Of a stretch of DNA of 64,000 nt, positions 43,723 through 52,479 are shown piece by piece. Positions within the stretch are counted from its first letter, which is position 1; each line of letters begins with the position of its first letter. A program made the translations under genes and the position numbers. The notes below the pieces were generated by a model. The model was not told where the DNA came from. It saw nothing but the letters and a program-made list of their open reading frames with translations, and made no database searches. Location: contig NZ_JAFBCM010000001.1 in assembly GCF_016907715.1 (NCBI RefSeq), positions 1,984,001 through 2,048,000 of the forward strand, read 5' to 3'. The stretch comes from Tenggerimyces flavus (GTDB lineage: Bacteria; Actinomycetota; Actinomycetes; Propionibacteriales; Actinopolymorphaceae).

Positions 43723-44819
43723 CGCACCTCCACCCAGACGACCTCGTCATGGCGAACCTCGGACAGCTGGACGTTCGTCGCCGGAGCCGGGACGTCGATC
43801 GGGCCGCAGTCCGCGACCACGCTGACCGAGACCAGCGCGGGCTCTCCGACGACCGTGAGGCGGGCCCACGATCGAGCGGTCGCGAGCGCGATCAGCGGGC
43901 CGTCGGTGAGGTCGCGTCGTACGTCCGGACCGAGCTCCCGCCAGGTGCCGCGCGCCTCGAAGTCGACCAGAACGCCCTTGCGGTCGGCAACCTCGACGCA
44001 GTGCCGGAGCTCGTGCAGCAGCGGGTGCGGAACGGCGTCTACCTCCGCGAACAGCCGCCGCATCCGGGCCGCCTCGATCGCGCAGTCCCGCCGTACGTGC
44101 GCGTCCTGGGGATCCAGAGCGCCGCTCGCCAGACCTTCGAGGAGCGGCATCGCGCTGTCGGTCAGGTGGGCGAACCTGGTCTGCCGGTGCAGGTGGGTCT
44201 CGGCCGCGGCTGCCTCGTCGATCCGCAGCCGTTCGAGCTCGCGCCGGTTGGTCGCCACCGTCGTGGCGATCCGGCGGAACGCGGCCGCCGGCAGCGCGAT
44301 GCACAACGGGTAGCCGAGCACGCCGAGCGAGCCGGTGGCGAACCGCAGCCAGGTCGAGTCCGTGCCCTCGGTCGTGAGCAGGAGATGGGTCACGCCCAGC
44401 AGCCCGTGCACGGCCAGGAACGCGAGCTGCAGGCGGAGTCGCCCGCCGATCAACACCGCGAGTCCGACCCAGTTCGCCACGCCGTACACCCAGTCGCCGG
44501 ACGTCGCCACGTGGCCGGTCGGCAGCGTGGCGTACGAGATCACGCTCGCCGCGAGCACAGCCGCGACGGCCAGGAGCTGGTGCGCAAGAAGCCACCCGCG
44601 ACGACGCACCAGCAGGTACGCCTCCCTGGCGAGCACGGCCACGAGGACGGCGAACGCCGCGAGCTGCACGCCAGGAAGGTCGTAGCTGTCCCAGGCCCGG
44701 GTCAGGTTCGTCAGGCCGGAGACGAACAGCGCGCCGCCCGCCACGACGAGCACGCCGACCCGGAGCCGGAGGAGCAGCTCGGTGCGGGTCGACTGCTCGA
44801 CCGCGTCCCCGTCAGACAC
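43695..44819 (-). CDS. Sensor-like membrane protein without visible kinase H-box
   Basis: 374 aa. The N-terminal half has about six membrane segments (VGVLVVAGGALFVSGL, LAAFAVLVAVLAREAYLLV, LLAVAAVLAASVISYA, LAFLAVHGLLGVTHLLL). The C-terminal half looks like a kinase helical region (RRELERLRIDEAAAAETHLH, FAHLTDSAMPLLEGLASG), but no phospho-acceptor His-Asp pair or ATP G-box is clear. It overlaps the kinase upstream and the regulator downstream. It may be an accessory sensor or a degenerate kinase working with its neighbour. Confidence 0.78.
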   Translation of the reverse strand: MSDGDAVEQSTRTELLLRLRVGVLVVAGGALFVSGLTNLTRAWDSYDLPGVQLAAFAVLVAVLAREAYLLVRRRGWLLAHQLLAVAAVLAASVISYATLPTGHVATSGDWVYGVANWVGLAVLIGGRLRLQLAFLAVHGLLGVTHLLLTTEGTDSTWLRFATGSLGVLGYPLCIALPAAAFRRIATTVATNRRELERLRIDEAAAAETHLHRQTRFAHLTDSAMPLLEGLASGALDPQDAHVRRDCAIEAARMRRLFAEVDAVPHPLLHELRHCVEVADRKGVLVDFEARGTWRELGPDVRRDLTDGPLIALATARSWARLTVVGEPALVSVSVVADCGPIDVPAPATNVQLSEVRHDEVVWVEVRWQLEPSPR

Positions 44820-45927
44820 CACGGCGCCACTCCAGGACGACGGTGGTCCCGGCTGGGCTCGAGGAGATCGTTGCGACGCCGCCGAGGTCGGCCATCCGGC
44901 CGCGTACGCAGTGCCGCAGCCCTCGTCCGTGCGACCGACTCGTGGCGACGTCGAAACCCACGCCGTCGTCGGAGATGGCGATCCGGACGAGGTCGCCGTC
45001 GTCGGTGAGCGCGACCTCGACCTTGCCCGCATGGGCATGCAGGACGACGTTGTTGAGCGCCTCACGCGCCGCGTCGGCCAGCGTTCGCGCCACGCGGAAC
45101 GGGAGCGCGACAGTGCTCGGGAGCCGTACGTCGATCCGGTCGAACGGGACCGCGCTGAGCTCGACCCGGAGCAACGCGACCAGCTCGGCGTCCGGCGGAA
45201 CGCGGTCGCCGAAGTCGACGAGCAGCTCGAGGTCGCGCCTGGCACGAGGAACGAGCCACGGTGCATCGCGGGCGACCTGCCCGCTGCCGACCATGAGCAG
45301 CGTGGTGGCGGAGGTGTCGTGCAGGGCGTTCGCCAGTTCCTGCTCACGGAGCCGTACGGTCGCCGCGACCTGCTGTGCCTCGCGGGCCCGTTCGGTCCGC
45401 GTGGCGAGCCGGTCGGCGGTGTGGGCGCCGCGCTGGATGAGCTGCCAGACGACGCGGGAGAACGCGGCCGCGGCGACGATCCACAGCACCGAGGCGACCA
45501 CGGACCCGTCGGCGTCGGCGAGGACGACCGCGGTGGTCAGTGGTCCCGCCGTGACGAGGACCGCGCCGAGCCCGGCCAGCGGGCTGAGGTGCCACTGGTA
45601 GGCGATGCAGGAGAACGTCACCAGCAACCGGATCCAGCCGACGTTGGACTCCTCGACCGCGTCGATCCAGGGGACCGAGGCGCACAACAGCGCGAGCACC
45701 GCGACGTCGACCGCGACGGCCACAGTGCCCTCGCGGCGGAGGAGGTACCAGGCGTAGAACGCGCTCCACCCGACGAGCGCGCTCGTGACCAGCGCGAGCT
45801 CGGCGTCGGGCGAGCGCAGCAGACCGATCGCGCAGGTCGGCACGATGACCGCGGCACGGATGTACGCGGCATAGTGCCTGCCGAAGCGAGCGACCAGCCG
45901 GCTGGTCCGATCTCCCCCCGCGTCCAC
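44812..45927 (-). CDS. Sensor histidine kinase (NarL/LuxR-partner type)
   Basis: 371 aa from GTG. Five or six membrane segments lie in residues 20-170. The phospho-acceptor helix reads REQELANALHDTSATTLLMVG (His at about residue 203), and the ATPase has the N-box AAREALNNVVLHAHA and G1 IAISDDGVGFDVATSRSHG. Its stop overlaps the next gene's start. The cognate regulator is two genes downstream. No ligand is suggested by the sequence. Confidence 0.88.
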   Translation of the reverse strand: MDAGGDRTSRLVARFGRHYAAYIRAAVIVPTCAIGLLRSPDAELALVTSALVGWSAFYAWYLLRREGTVAVAVDVAVLALLCASVPWIDAVEESNVGWIRLLVTFSCIAYQWHLSPLAGLGAVLVTAGPLTTAVVLADADGSVVASVLWIVAAAAFSRVVWQLIQRGAHTADRLATRTERAREAQQVAATVRLREQELANALHDTSATTLLMVGSGQVARDAPWLVPRARRDLELLVDFGDRVPPDAELVALLRVELSAVPFDRIDVRLPSTVALPFRVARTLADAAREALNNVVLHAHAGKVEVALTDDGDLVRIAISDDGVGFDVATSRSHGRGLRHCVRGRMADLGGVATISSSPAGTTVVLEWRRGV

Positions 45928-45933
45928 GAAACG

Positions 45934-46623
45934 TCAACCCAGGAGGGGGATTCGATTGGCGTGCGCGCCGAGGACCTTGCGTTCGGTGGTGGTGAGGGGC
46001 TCGCGGCCGGTGGCCTTGAGGATCCAGGTGGCGTCGTTCCACGGGGGCTTGGTGACGTTCTCGCCGAGGAGCTCGTCGAGGGTCCGCACGGTCAGCTCGG
46101 TCGCGGACGGCCGGGGGAGGGCACGACCCGGCAGCTCGAGGAGGAGGTCGAGATGGTGGATCGTCACCTCGACCGCGAGTGTTCCGAGCAGGTCGGAGAC
46201 GGTGAGAACGTGGCCCTGGGTGCTGATCCGGTCCGTGCCGGGCGTGCCGTTCGCGAGCTGCAGGACGGCGCTCGCGGTGCCCTGCCAGTGCCGGGCGAGG
46301 ATGGTCGGGTCGACGTACGCGGCGGAGCTGATCCGGACGAACCTCGCATGAGCCGCGGCGAACGACGCGTTCTCCGGCTGCATCCAGTTCCGCCAGTAGC
46401 TGACGTAATCGAGATCCGGCGCGGTCCGCGCCGGCGTCCCGAACGCGACCAGCGCGCGCTGTGCGTCGAGGAGAACGTGGAACAAGACGTCCGCCACCGT
46501 CCACCCGGTGCAGCGACTCGCGCGGGCGAAGTCGGCCTCGGTCAACGACGTGACGACCTGCTCCAACCCGCCGTACGCATCCGCCAACGCCGAGCGTGCC
46601 ACCCGCTGATGCAACGACCCCAT
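45934..46623 (-). CDS. Maleylpyruvate isomerase-like (DinB/MDMPI fold) protein
   Basis: 229 aa. The helical-bundle signature runs EQVVTSLTEADFARASRCTGWTVADVLFHVLLDAQRALV, with the metal-binding His in CTGWTVADVLFH and a second His pair in VEVTIHHLDLLLELPG. Members use mycothiol as cofactor or have lost activity; the metal histidines look intact. It is 6 bases downstream of the kinase region on the same strand but separate in function. The start is the ATG giving MGSLHQRV. Confidence 0.85.
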   Translation of the reverse strand: MGSLHQRVARSALADAYGGLEQVVTSLTEADFARASRCTGWTVADVLFHVLLDAQRALVAFGTPARTAPDLDYVSYWRNWMQPENASFAAAHARFVRISSAAYVDPTILARHWQGTASAVLQLANGTPGTDRISTQGHVLTVSDLLGTLAVEVTIHHLDLLLELPGRALPRPSATELTVRTLDELLGENVTKPPWNDATWILKATGREPLTTTERKVLGAHANRIPLLG

Positions 46624-46649
46624 GCCGCTCAGTCTCGCCGACGGGCGAA

Positions 46650-48701
46650 TCAGGCGGAGAGCTGGGAGGGCAAGGGCTCGGCGTGCAGGACGGTCAGTGA
46701 CGTGACCGCTCTCGTCAGGCACACATACAGGCGGCGGAGGCCCGTGGTCTCGTCCGGCTCGGCGGCCACGATCTCGGCAGGCTCCAGGACCAGCACGTGG
46801 TCGAACTCCAGACCCTTCGCCAACGACGCCGGCACCACGTCGAGGTGGGCCTCCACGTCGTCCTCGTCCCCCAGCACCGCGTACGACAGAGCCGCGTCGT
46901 CGAGCAGCTTGCGCACCGTACGGATCCGCGCGTCCGCGACGATCAGCCCCACCGAGCCCGGCCGCTCGACCACCTCGCGGATGTCCCCGATGATCGACGG
47001 CCCGAGCCGGGGCAGCTCACGGATGACCAGGTCACCCCGCGTCCGCCGGACCGACGAGGGCGGCGCGAGCGTCGGAGCGATCGAGGGCAGCAGCCGGGCG
47101 GCGAACTCGATCACGTCTGCCGGCACGCGGAACCCGCGCGTCAGCTCCTCCAGGTGCGCGTCCGGCTTCCCCAGGTGCGTCAGCGCCGTCGGCCAGTCCC
47201 GCACGGCCCACGGCGTCGTGCCCTGCGCGAGGTCGCCGAGGACGGTCGCCGACCCGGTCGTGCAGCGCCGCCCCACCGCGCGCAGCTGCATCGGCGACAG
47301 GTCCTGCGCCTCGTCCAGGACGACGTGCCCGAGGCTCGGCGTCCGGTCGACCACGTCGCCGATCTCGTCGAGCAGCACCGCGTCGGCCACCGACCAACGC
47401 GCCGCGCCCGGGGTCTTCGGCGCCTTCGCCCACACCAGCAGCGCCTGCTCCTCCGCGGTCAGAATCCCCTCCGCGTGCGAGGCCAGGAACTCCGGCTCGG
47501 AGAACAGCCGGAACAGCAGCCGCGCCGGGTCCACCGCCGGCCAGAGCGCGTCGACGTACGTCTTCACCGGGCGGCTCTTCGCCACCGCGTCCTGCACCCG
47601 GTCGTCCGGCGAGTCCCCGTCCGCCTCCATCCGCAGCAGCACCCGGTGCGCGAGCGACTGCGGCAGCATGTTCCGCCCCGCGCCGTAGCGCACGCCGCGC
47701 GAACGGATCCCCTCGACGCTCTCCGCGACCTCGTATGTCGGAACGCGGAACCGCCGCGCCCCCCGCGGCACGATCAGGCCCTCGCGCGGGGTGTCCACGT
47801 GCGACCACACCGCCCGGCGCAGGACCTCGGCGAGCCGCGCATCCCCCTTGAGCGTGGCGATATCGGCGGCGTCGACACCGCGGATCCGACCCTTGCCGAC
47901 GAGCTCAGCGACCGTCGTCTGCCTCGCGTCGATCTCCCCGAGCGCCGGCAGCACGTCGCCGATGTAGCGGAGGAACGAGTCGTTCGGCCCGACCACGAGC
48001 ACGCCCTGCCGGCTGAGCTGGTCGCGGTGCGCGTACAGCAGGAACGCCGCGCGGTGCAGTCCGACCGCCGTCTTCCCGGTGCCCGGCGCGCCCTGCACGG
48101 CGACCGTCCCGGACAGGTCGGCGCGCACGATGTCGTCCTGCTCGGGCTGGATCGTCGCGACGATGTCGCGCATCGGCCCGACGCGCGGCCGCTCGATCTC
48201 CGCCTCGAGGATCGCGCTCGCGTGGTCGGCGTCGTCGGTGACATCGCCGAGGCGCTCGTCCTCGTACGCCGTCAGCTCGCCGTGCTGGAACCCGAACCGC
48301 CGGCGCAGTTCCACACCCAGCGGCTCGGCCTTGCTCGCGCGGTAGAACGGGCGGGACACGTTCGCGCGCCAGTCGACGACCATCGGGTCGCCCGCGGCGT
48401 CGGAGACGTGGCGGCGGCCGACGTAGTACTGCTCCTGCTGGGCGATGCCGTACGGGCCCTGGCCGGCCAGGTAGTCGAGGCGGCCGAAGAACAGCGCGAT
48501 GGTCGGGTCGTCGGCCAACGCCTTCGCGCGCCAGTAGAGGTTGGCTCTGAGGAACTCGGTGGAGACCGGGTCGCCGCCGTCCGCCCGCATCCCCTCGGTG
48601 CGCTCCCGCATGGCGCGCAGGGCGTCGCGGGAGTCGGCGAGGTGGGTGCGTTCGGCGGCGAGGTCCGGATCGGGGGGAGTCGTCGTCTCGTAGGTGGGCA
48701 T
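46650..48701 (-). CDS. HelD/HelR-type UvrD-family helicase
   Basis: 683 aa. The N-terminal coiled-coil region is DLAAERTHLADSRDALRAMRERTEG. Walker A is VQGAPGTGKTAVGLHRAAFL (about residue 200), the DEAQ-type box VVLDEAQDLSPMQLRAVGRR, and C-terminal motifs are SLAKGLEFDHVLVLEP and LYVCLTRAV. HelD proteins recycle stalled RNA polymerase, and HelR relatives confer rifampicin tolerance. RBS GGAGG is 7 bases before the ATG. I saw no clear rifampicin-associated element upstream. Confidence 0.88.
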   Translation of the reverse strand: MPTYETTTPPDPDLAAERTHLADSRDALRAMRERTEGMRADGGDPVSTEFLRANLYWRAKALADDPTIALFFGRLDYLAGQGPYGIAQQEQYYVGRRHVSDAAGDPMVVDWRANVSRPFYRASKAEPLGVELRRRFGFQHGELTAYEDERLGDVTDDADHASAILEAEIERPRVGPMRDIVATIQPEQDDIVRADLSGTVAVQGAPGTGKTAVGLHRAAFLLYAHRDQLSRQGVLVVGPNDSFLRYIGDVLPALGEIDARQTTVAELVGKGRIRGVDAADIATLKGDARLAEVLRRAVWSHVDTPREGLIVPRGARRFRVPTYEVAESVEGIRSRGVRYGAGRNMLPQSLAHRVLLRMEADGDSPDDRVQDAVAKSRPVKTYVDALWPAVDPARLLFRLFSEPEFLASHAEGILTAEEQALLVWAKAPKTPGAARWSVADAVLLDEIGDVVDRTPSLGHVVLDEAQDLSPMQLRAVGRRCTTGSATVLGDLAQGTTPWAVRDWPTALTHLGKPDAHLEELTRGFRVPADVIEFAARLLPSIAPTLAPPSSVRRTRGDLVIRELPRLGPSIIGDIREVVERPGSVGLIVADARIRTVRKLLDDAALSYAVLGDEDDVEAHLDVVPASLAKGLEFDHVLVLEPAEIVAAEPDETTGLRRLYVCLTRAVTSLTVLHAEPLPSQLSA

Positions 48702-48778
48702 GGCGAGACCTCCGAAGTGCCGGGAAGGGCCGAGCAACGTAACACAGACCGCCGGCACGGTCGTAAGGGTTTACCTGC

Positions 48779-50641
48779 CTACAGCCAGGCGGGGCAGCGT
48801 GGCACCTTCGGGTTGAAGCCGGGCCGCCCGGGGCTCAGCACGTAGGCGTCGGACACCCAGGTGCCGTTGTCGAGCTTGTTCCACACCGCGGTCGAGCGGA
48901 CCTTCTCCGCGGCGCGCTGGCACACCACGAACGCCAACCCGCCCGAGGGGATCACGCCGCGCGCCTTCCCCGTCGTCGACGGCCCGTCGCGCATGCGCAG
49001 CCCGTCGCCGGTGATCGGGTACGGATAGGTGCAGAACGGGATCGGCCGCGTCAAGCCGGTCTTGCTCTTGGTCGTGACGTACGCATCGCTCACGTACGTG
49101 CCATCGGCGAGCTTGTTCCACACCGGATCGTTCTTGACCTTCTCGCCGAACGCCTGGCACATCACCTTCAGCGGTGCGCCGGGCGCGAACGTCCGGACGT
49201 CGTCGTAGGAGGTCCCCGGCCCGGTCCGAGCCCGCAGTGTCGACGACGCGACCACGTTGTAGCGGTAGATCACCGAACCCAGCGTCGCGTCGACCACGTT
49301 GCTGTCGATGTTGATCCGCTTGCCGCCCCAGCTCTCGGTGTGCGGGCCGCGGTACTGCTTCACGCGCTGGTGCACCGCCCACTTGTCGTCGGAGACGTAC
49401 CGCTCGTTCCAGATCGTGTTCTTGTTGTCCCAGCGCGCGGTCCAGATCACGTCGGGAATCGCCAACGTGGGCGAGCCATAGTGCTGGGCGAGGTTCTTGA
49501 TGCCGGAGCTCGCGCTGGAGTAGACGCCGGACAGGTAGCCGAGATCGTGCAGCTGCTTGGTCCATTCGCGGAGGAACGTCAGCACCGCGCCCTTGCAGGA
49601 CTTCTTGCGGTCGTCGTACCCCTCCATGTCGTTGTAGAGCGTGCTGCCGGCGTACAGACCGAACTTCTGCGCCTTCTTCACCGCGTCCTTGGCGGCGTCG
49701 CGGCCCTGCTTGGCGGCCTTCGCCGGGTTGATCGCGCCCATGCCCTTCTGGAACGCGCACGGGGCTTGGCGGCCGACGTAGATCGGCAGCAATCGCCAAC
49801 CCTGCTTGGTGACTGAGCTGACCCAGTCGGCGTCGAGGTTGCCGTCGCCGCAGGCGCGGTTGAGCCCGCCGATGTAGATGCCGACCACGCGGTACGACGA
49901 CTTCAGCCACGCCGTCATCGCGGACTTCGACGGCGCCGTACACGTGTCGAAGCCCTGCCCGCCGAAGCGCGTGGACGTGCTCGCCGGCCCCGTGAGCGCC
50001 CTGTCAACCAGGCCTTGCGCGCGGTCGAGGAGGTCCTTGCGAGGAAGGGAACGAGTCGGCCCGTCGTACCTTGCGCTGTTGACGATCGCGTCGACGCGGG
50101 TGGGGTCGTCGGCGTAGGTCGCGGTCACCGACAACGCGGTGCCGGAGAGGATGAAACTCGCGGCGTTCTCGTCGCTCTCGTCGGCCTTGCTCGCCACCGA
50201 GGGGGTCTCGCCAACCCTCGCCAGCGCGCCGGCGGCCGCGAGCCCGGGCGCGTCCTTGACGGGCGCCACCAGAACGGTGTCCGCGCGGCCGATCGCGCGA
50301 GCCGGGCAGTCCTGCTCATCCCCGGGCGCCCCGAGGTAGACGGCGTTCTTGTCGAACCGTACGCAGGTGTCCGGATGCGCGTCGAGATCGTGGACGGGCC
50401 ATTCGGCCGGAACGACCAGCCGAAGGTCGCGGTACTCCACGACGCGAGTCTTGGGTCCGATCGCCGAGGTGTCCGGCTCGGACAGTCCCGGCTCGAGGTC
50501 GGCGAAGCCGAACGGGGTGGTGACGATCATCGACGCGACCGCGGCCGTGACGCCGAGGGCCACGACCCCGATCCACCCCCGCCGGCGCCGGCGGGGGCGG
50601 AAGCCCAGTCGGTGGGGTCGGGTGGTGGATCGAACGGCCAC
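48779..50641 (-). CDS. Secreted DUF1906 (glycoside-hydrolase-like) protein with two SH3b domains
   Basis: 620 aa from GTG, chosen 9 bases after TGGAGG. A basic N-terminus and membrane segment (GWIGVVALGVTAAVASMIV) export it. About residues 205-420: DUF1906, with GFDTCTAPSKSAMTAWLKSSYRVVGIYIGG and the acidic LYNDMEGYDD. About 430-620: two SH3b repeats (STLRARTGPGTSYDDVRTF; DGLRMRDGPSTTGKARGVI), each ending WNKLxxGTxVSDAYV. The protein probably binds or trims peptidoglycan. The upstream region is unusually AT-rich. Confidence 0.88.
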   Translation of the reverse strand: MAVRSTTRPHRLGFRPRRRRRGWIGVVALGVTAAVASMIVTTPFGFADLEPGLSEPDTSAIGPKTRVVEYRDLRLVVPAEWPVHDLDAHPDTCVRFDKNAVYLGAPGDEQDCPARAIGRADTVLVAPVKDAPGLAAAGALARVGETPSVASKADESDENAASFILSGTALSVTATYADDPTRVDAIVNSARYDGPTRSLPRKDLLDRAQGLVDRALTGPASTSTRFGGQGFDTCTAPSKSAMTAWLKSSYRVVGIYIGGLNRACGDGNLDADWVSSVTKQGWRLLPIYVGRQAPCAFQKGMGAINPAKAAKQGRDAAKDAVKKAQKFGLYAGSTLYNDMEGYDDRKKSCKGAVLTFLREWTKQLHDLGYLSGVYSSASSGIKNLAQHYGSPTLAIPDVIWTARWDNKNTIWNERYVSDDKWAVHQRVKQYRGPHTESWGGKRINIDSNVVDATLGSVIYRYNVVASSTLRARTGPGTSYDDVRTFAPGAPLKVMCQAFGEKVKNDPVWNKLADGTYVSDAYVTTKSKTGLTRPIPFCTYPYPITGDGLRMRDGPSTTGKARGVIPSGGLAFVVCQRAAEKVRSTAVWNKLDNGTWVSDAYVLSPGRPGFNPKVPRCPAWL

Positions 50642-50805
50642 GGTACGAACCTCCAGAACCCGACATCTCGCGGTGGTCCGAGCCGTTCGTAGCGCGATCG
50701 CCACTGTCCGCTACGGACCAGTGTGCAAAATCTTGACACATTAACCACATACGCACCAGATGCAACAACCGACACACTAGTAACAACAACGGTGTAATTC
50801 GATCA

Positions 50806-51450
50806 CTAAGCGATGAGGGCCAAGAAGGCGGTCCGGATCCAGTCGCCGTAGCGCTCCGGCGTCCAGCCGCGCTGGCGGACCAGCAGGTAATAGAGGTGCG
50901 GCGAGTTCAGGGTCCAGATCGTGTCGCGGATCTCGTTCCGCCGCGCCGCGGACACGTCACCGAGCCGGTCGGCGACGGTCGCCGCCAGCTGTTCGGCGCC
51001 CGCGAGCCGGTGGCCGTCGAGGGTGTCGGCGAGCTCGGCGATCGCCGGATCGGCGTCCGCGGCGGCGTACATGACCATGAAGATCGGCGTGACGGCCGGC
51101 CCGCGCAGGACCATGAACGCAGCGAGCCGGGTGAGCACCTCCTCCGCGGTCGCGCCCGCGTGCACGTCCCGCATCTCCGTGCGCTCGTGCAGCGGTGTCG
51201 ACTCGACGTCGCCGACGAGGCTGGTCTCGACGGCGAGCTTGAGCAGGTTGACCTTCGACTTGAAGCCGGCGAACACCGTGGGAGTGGAGACGCCGGCGGC
51301 CTTGGCGATGTCCGCGACCGAGGTGCCGGCGTAGCCGCGTTCGACGAACAGGTCCCGCGCGGTCGCGAGGATCCGCTCCCGGGTCGCCTCGGCCTGGGCT
51401 CGGCGGCCGGTGGCGTCGTACGGGCGACGTTCTTGCGCACGCGATGGCAT
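50806..51450 (-). CDS. TetR-family transcriptional regulator
   Basis: 214 aa. The DNA-binding helix-turn-helix lies at about residues 18-65: AEATRERILATARDLFVERGYAGTSVADIAKAAGVSTPTVFAGFKSK. The rest is the all-helical ligand domain. It is divergent from the alpha/beta hydrolase, with 54 bases between the starts, and probably represses both. Confidence 0.93.
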   Translation of the reverse strand: MPSRAQERRPYDATGRRAQAEATRERILATARDLFVERGYAGTSVADIAKAAGVSTPTVFAGFKSKVNLLKLAVETSLVGDVESTPLHERTEMRDVHAGATAEEVLTRLAAFMVLRGPAVTPIFMVMYAAADADPAIAELADTLDGHRLAGAEQLAATVADRLGDVSAARRNEIRDTIWTLNSPHLYYLLVRQRGWTPERYGDWIRTAFLALIA

Positions 51451-51464
51451 TGAGCTACCTTAGC

Positions 51465-51479
51465 CTATGTTCAATATAG
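51465..51479 (+). promoter_or_regulatory. Candidate TetR operator between divergent genes
   Basis: CTAT-GTTCAAT-ATAG inverted repeat in the AT-rich 54-base gap between the TetR and hydrolase starts. Its position is right for an operator shared by both promoters. The arms are only four bases, so confidence is low. Confidence 0.4.
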
Positions 51480-51504
51480 TTAGAGTTAAACGAAAGGCGA
51501 GACG

Positions 51505-52257
51505 ATGACGCTCTCCTACCGCGTGGCGGGCACGGGTACGCCGCTGCTGTTGATCCATGGCGCGGCCGAGGACGCGTCGATGCTCGCCCCGCAGGCGGAA
51601 GCGTTCGCCGCGCGCGGTCGCCGGGTGATCTGGTACGACCGCCGCGGCACCGGCGCCAGCTCGCGGGCGGACTGGCCGGAGGGCGGCGTTGCCCAGCACG
51701 TGGCCGACGCCGCCGAGCTGCTCCGGTCGTTGGACGCCGTACCCGCGACCGTCCTCGGCTTCAGCTCCGGCGGCGTGATCGCGCTCGAGCTGGCCGCCCG
51801 TCACCCCGAGCTCGTCGAGCGCGCGATCGCGTGGGAGCCGGCCGCGATCACGGCGCTGCCCGACGGGGCCGACCTGCACGCGTCGATACTGGTGCCGCTC
51901 GACGCGCAGCTGGCCGCGCAGCCCGGCGACTGGCGTGCGGCGTTCGCCGTGTTGATCGAGCTGATGTCCGGTGGCGCGGCCGACCTGTCCAGCCCGGAAG
52001 TCCAAGCCCAGATGGTGAACGCCGAGGCCGCGGTCCGCGACGACGCGCGGATCATCACCAGGCACGAGTTCGCACCGGGCTCGCTGCCGGCCGGGAAGGT
52101 CGCCGTGGCGATCGGCAAGAACGCGGCGCCGATGCACGTCGCGATCGCCGAACGGCTGACCGCCGAGGTCGGCGCCGAGCCGATCATCGTCGAGGCCGCG
52201 GACGACCACGAGGTGTATCTCAGCCAGCCCGACGTCCTCGCGGACGCGCTCGGCTGA
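51505..52257 (+). CDS. Alpha/beta hydrolase
   Basis: 250 aa. The oxyanion motif LLLIHGAAEDASM, the nucleophile elbow LGFSSGGVIALELAARHPE (Ser at about residue 92) and the C-terminal His in VEAADDHEVYLSQP complete the fold. Asp is in an expected position around VAIGKNAAPMH, but its identity is not certain. It could be an esterase or a lactone or epoxide hydrolase. The TetR gene is divergently transcribed and probably controls it. Confidence 0.9.
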   Translation: MTLSYRVAGTGTPLLLIHGAAEDASMLAPQAEAFAARGRRVIWYDRRGTGASSRADWPEGGVAQHVADAAELLRSLDAVPATVLGFSSGGVIALELAARHPELVERAIAWEPAAITALPDGADLHASILVPLDAQLAAQPGDWRAAFAVLIELMSGGAADLSSPEVQAQMVNAEAAVRDDARIITRHEFAPGSLPAGKVAVAIGKNAAPMHVAIAERLTAEVGAEPIIVEAADDHEVYLSQPDVLADALG

Positions 52258-52340
52258 CCAATGCTCCCGCCGGAACTCCACGTGCCCTGATCCCTCTCAG
52301 GTCCCGGCGGGTCATGGGGCCGATCCGCCTGACCGCGGGT

Positions 52341-52479
52341 CGGCCCCCACAGGCGAAGCGTCGTGGTCGCCTTACCCGGCCAGTGCCCCCATTTCCTGGC
52401 GTCCACCCCACATAAAGCCCAGGGGCGGGGGCGAGCCGGGCGGTCGAAGCAACCGCTGGACGAAAGCTCGAGCCTAGGT
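52341..52479 (-). repeat. Dispersed palindromic repeat, copy E (palindrome deleted)
   Basis: On the minus strand it begins at the CTAG of the XPB helicase stop: CTAGGCTCGAGCTTTCGTCC, then GACCGCCCGG and GTGGGGTGGACGCCAGGAAA, to GGGTAAGGCGACCACGACGC. The ATGATCAT palindrome is absent; the flanks meet across CCCCTGGGCTTTATGTGGGG. The outer ends match copy D. Confidence 0.85.

Noticed and set aside
48702-48778. Rifampicin-associated element upstream of the HelD-like gene
   Set aside because: Only a plausible promoter and a GGAGG site were seen; no convincing inverted element of the known type could be read.
46797-48845. Plus-strand open frame of about 680 codons
   Set aside because: Antisense to the HelD-type helicase, with an Arg/His-rich translation and no domain.
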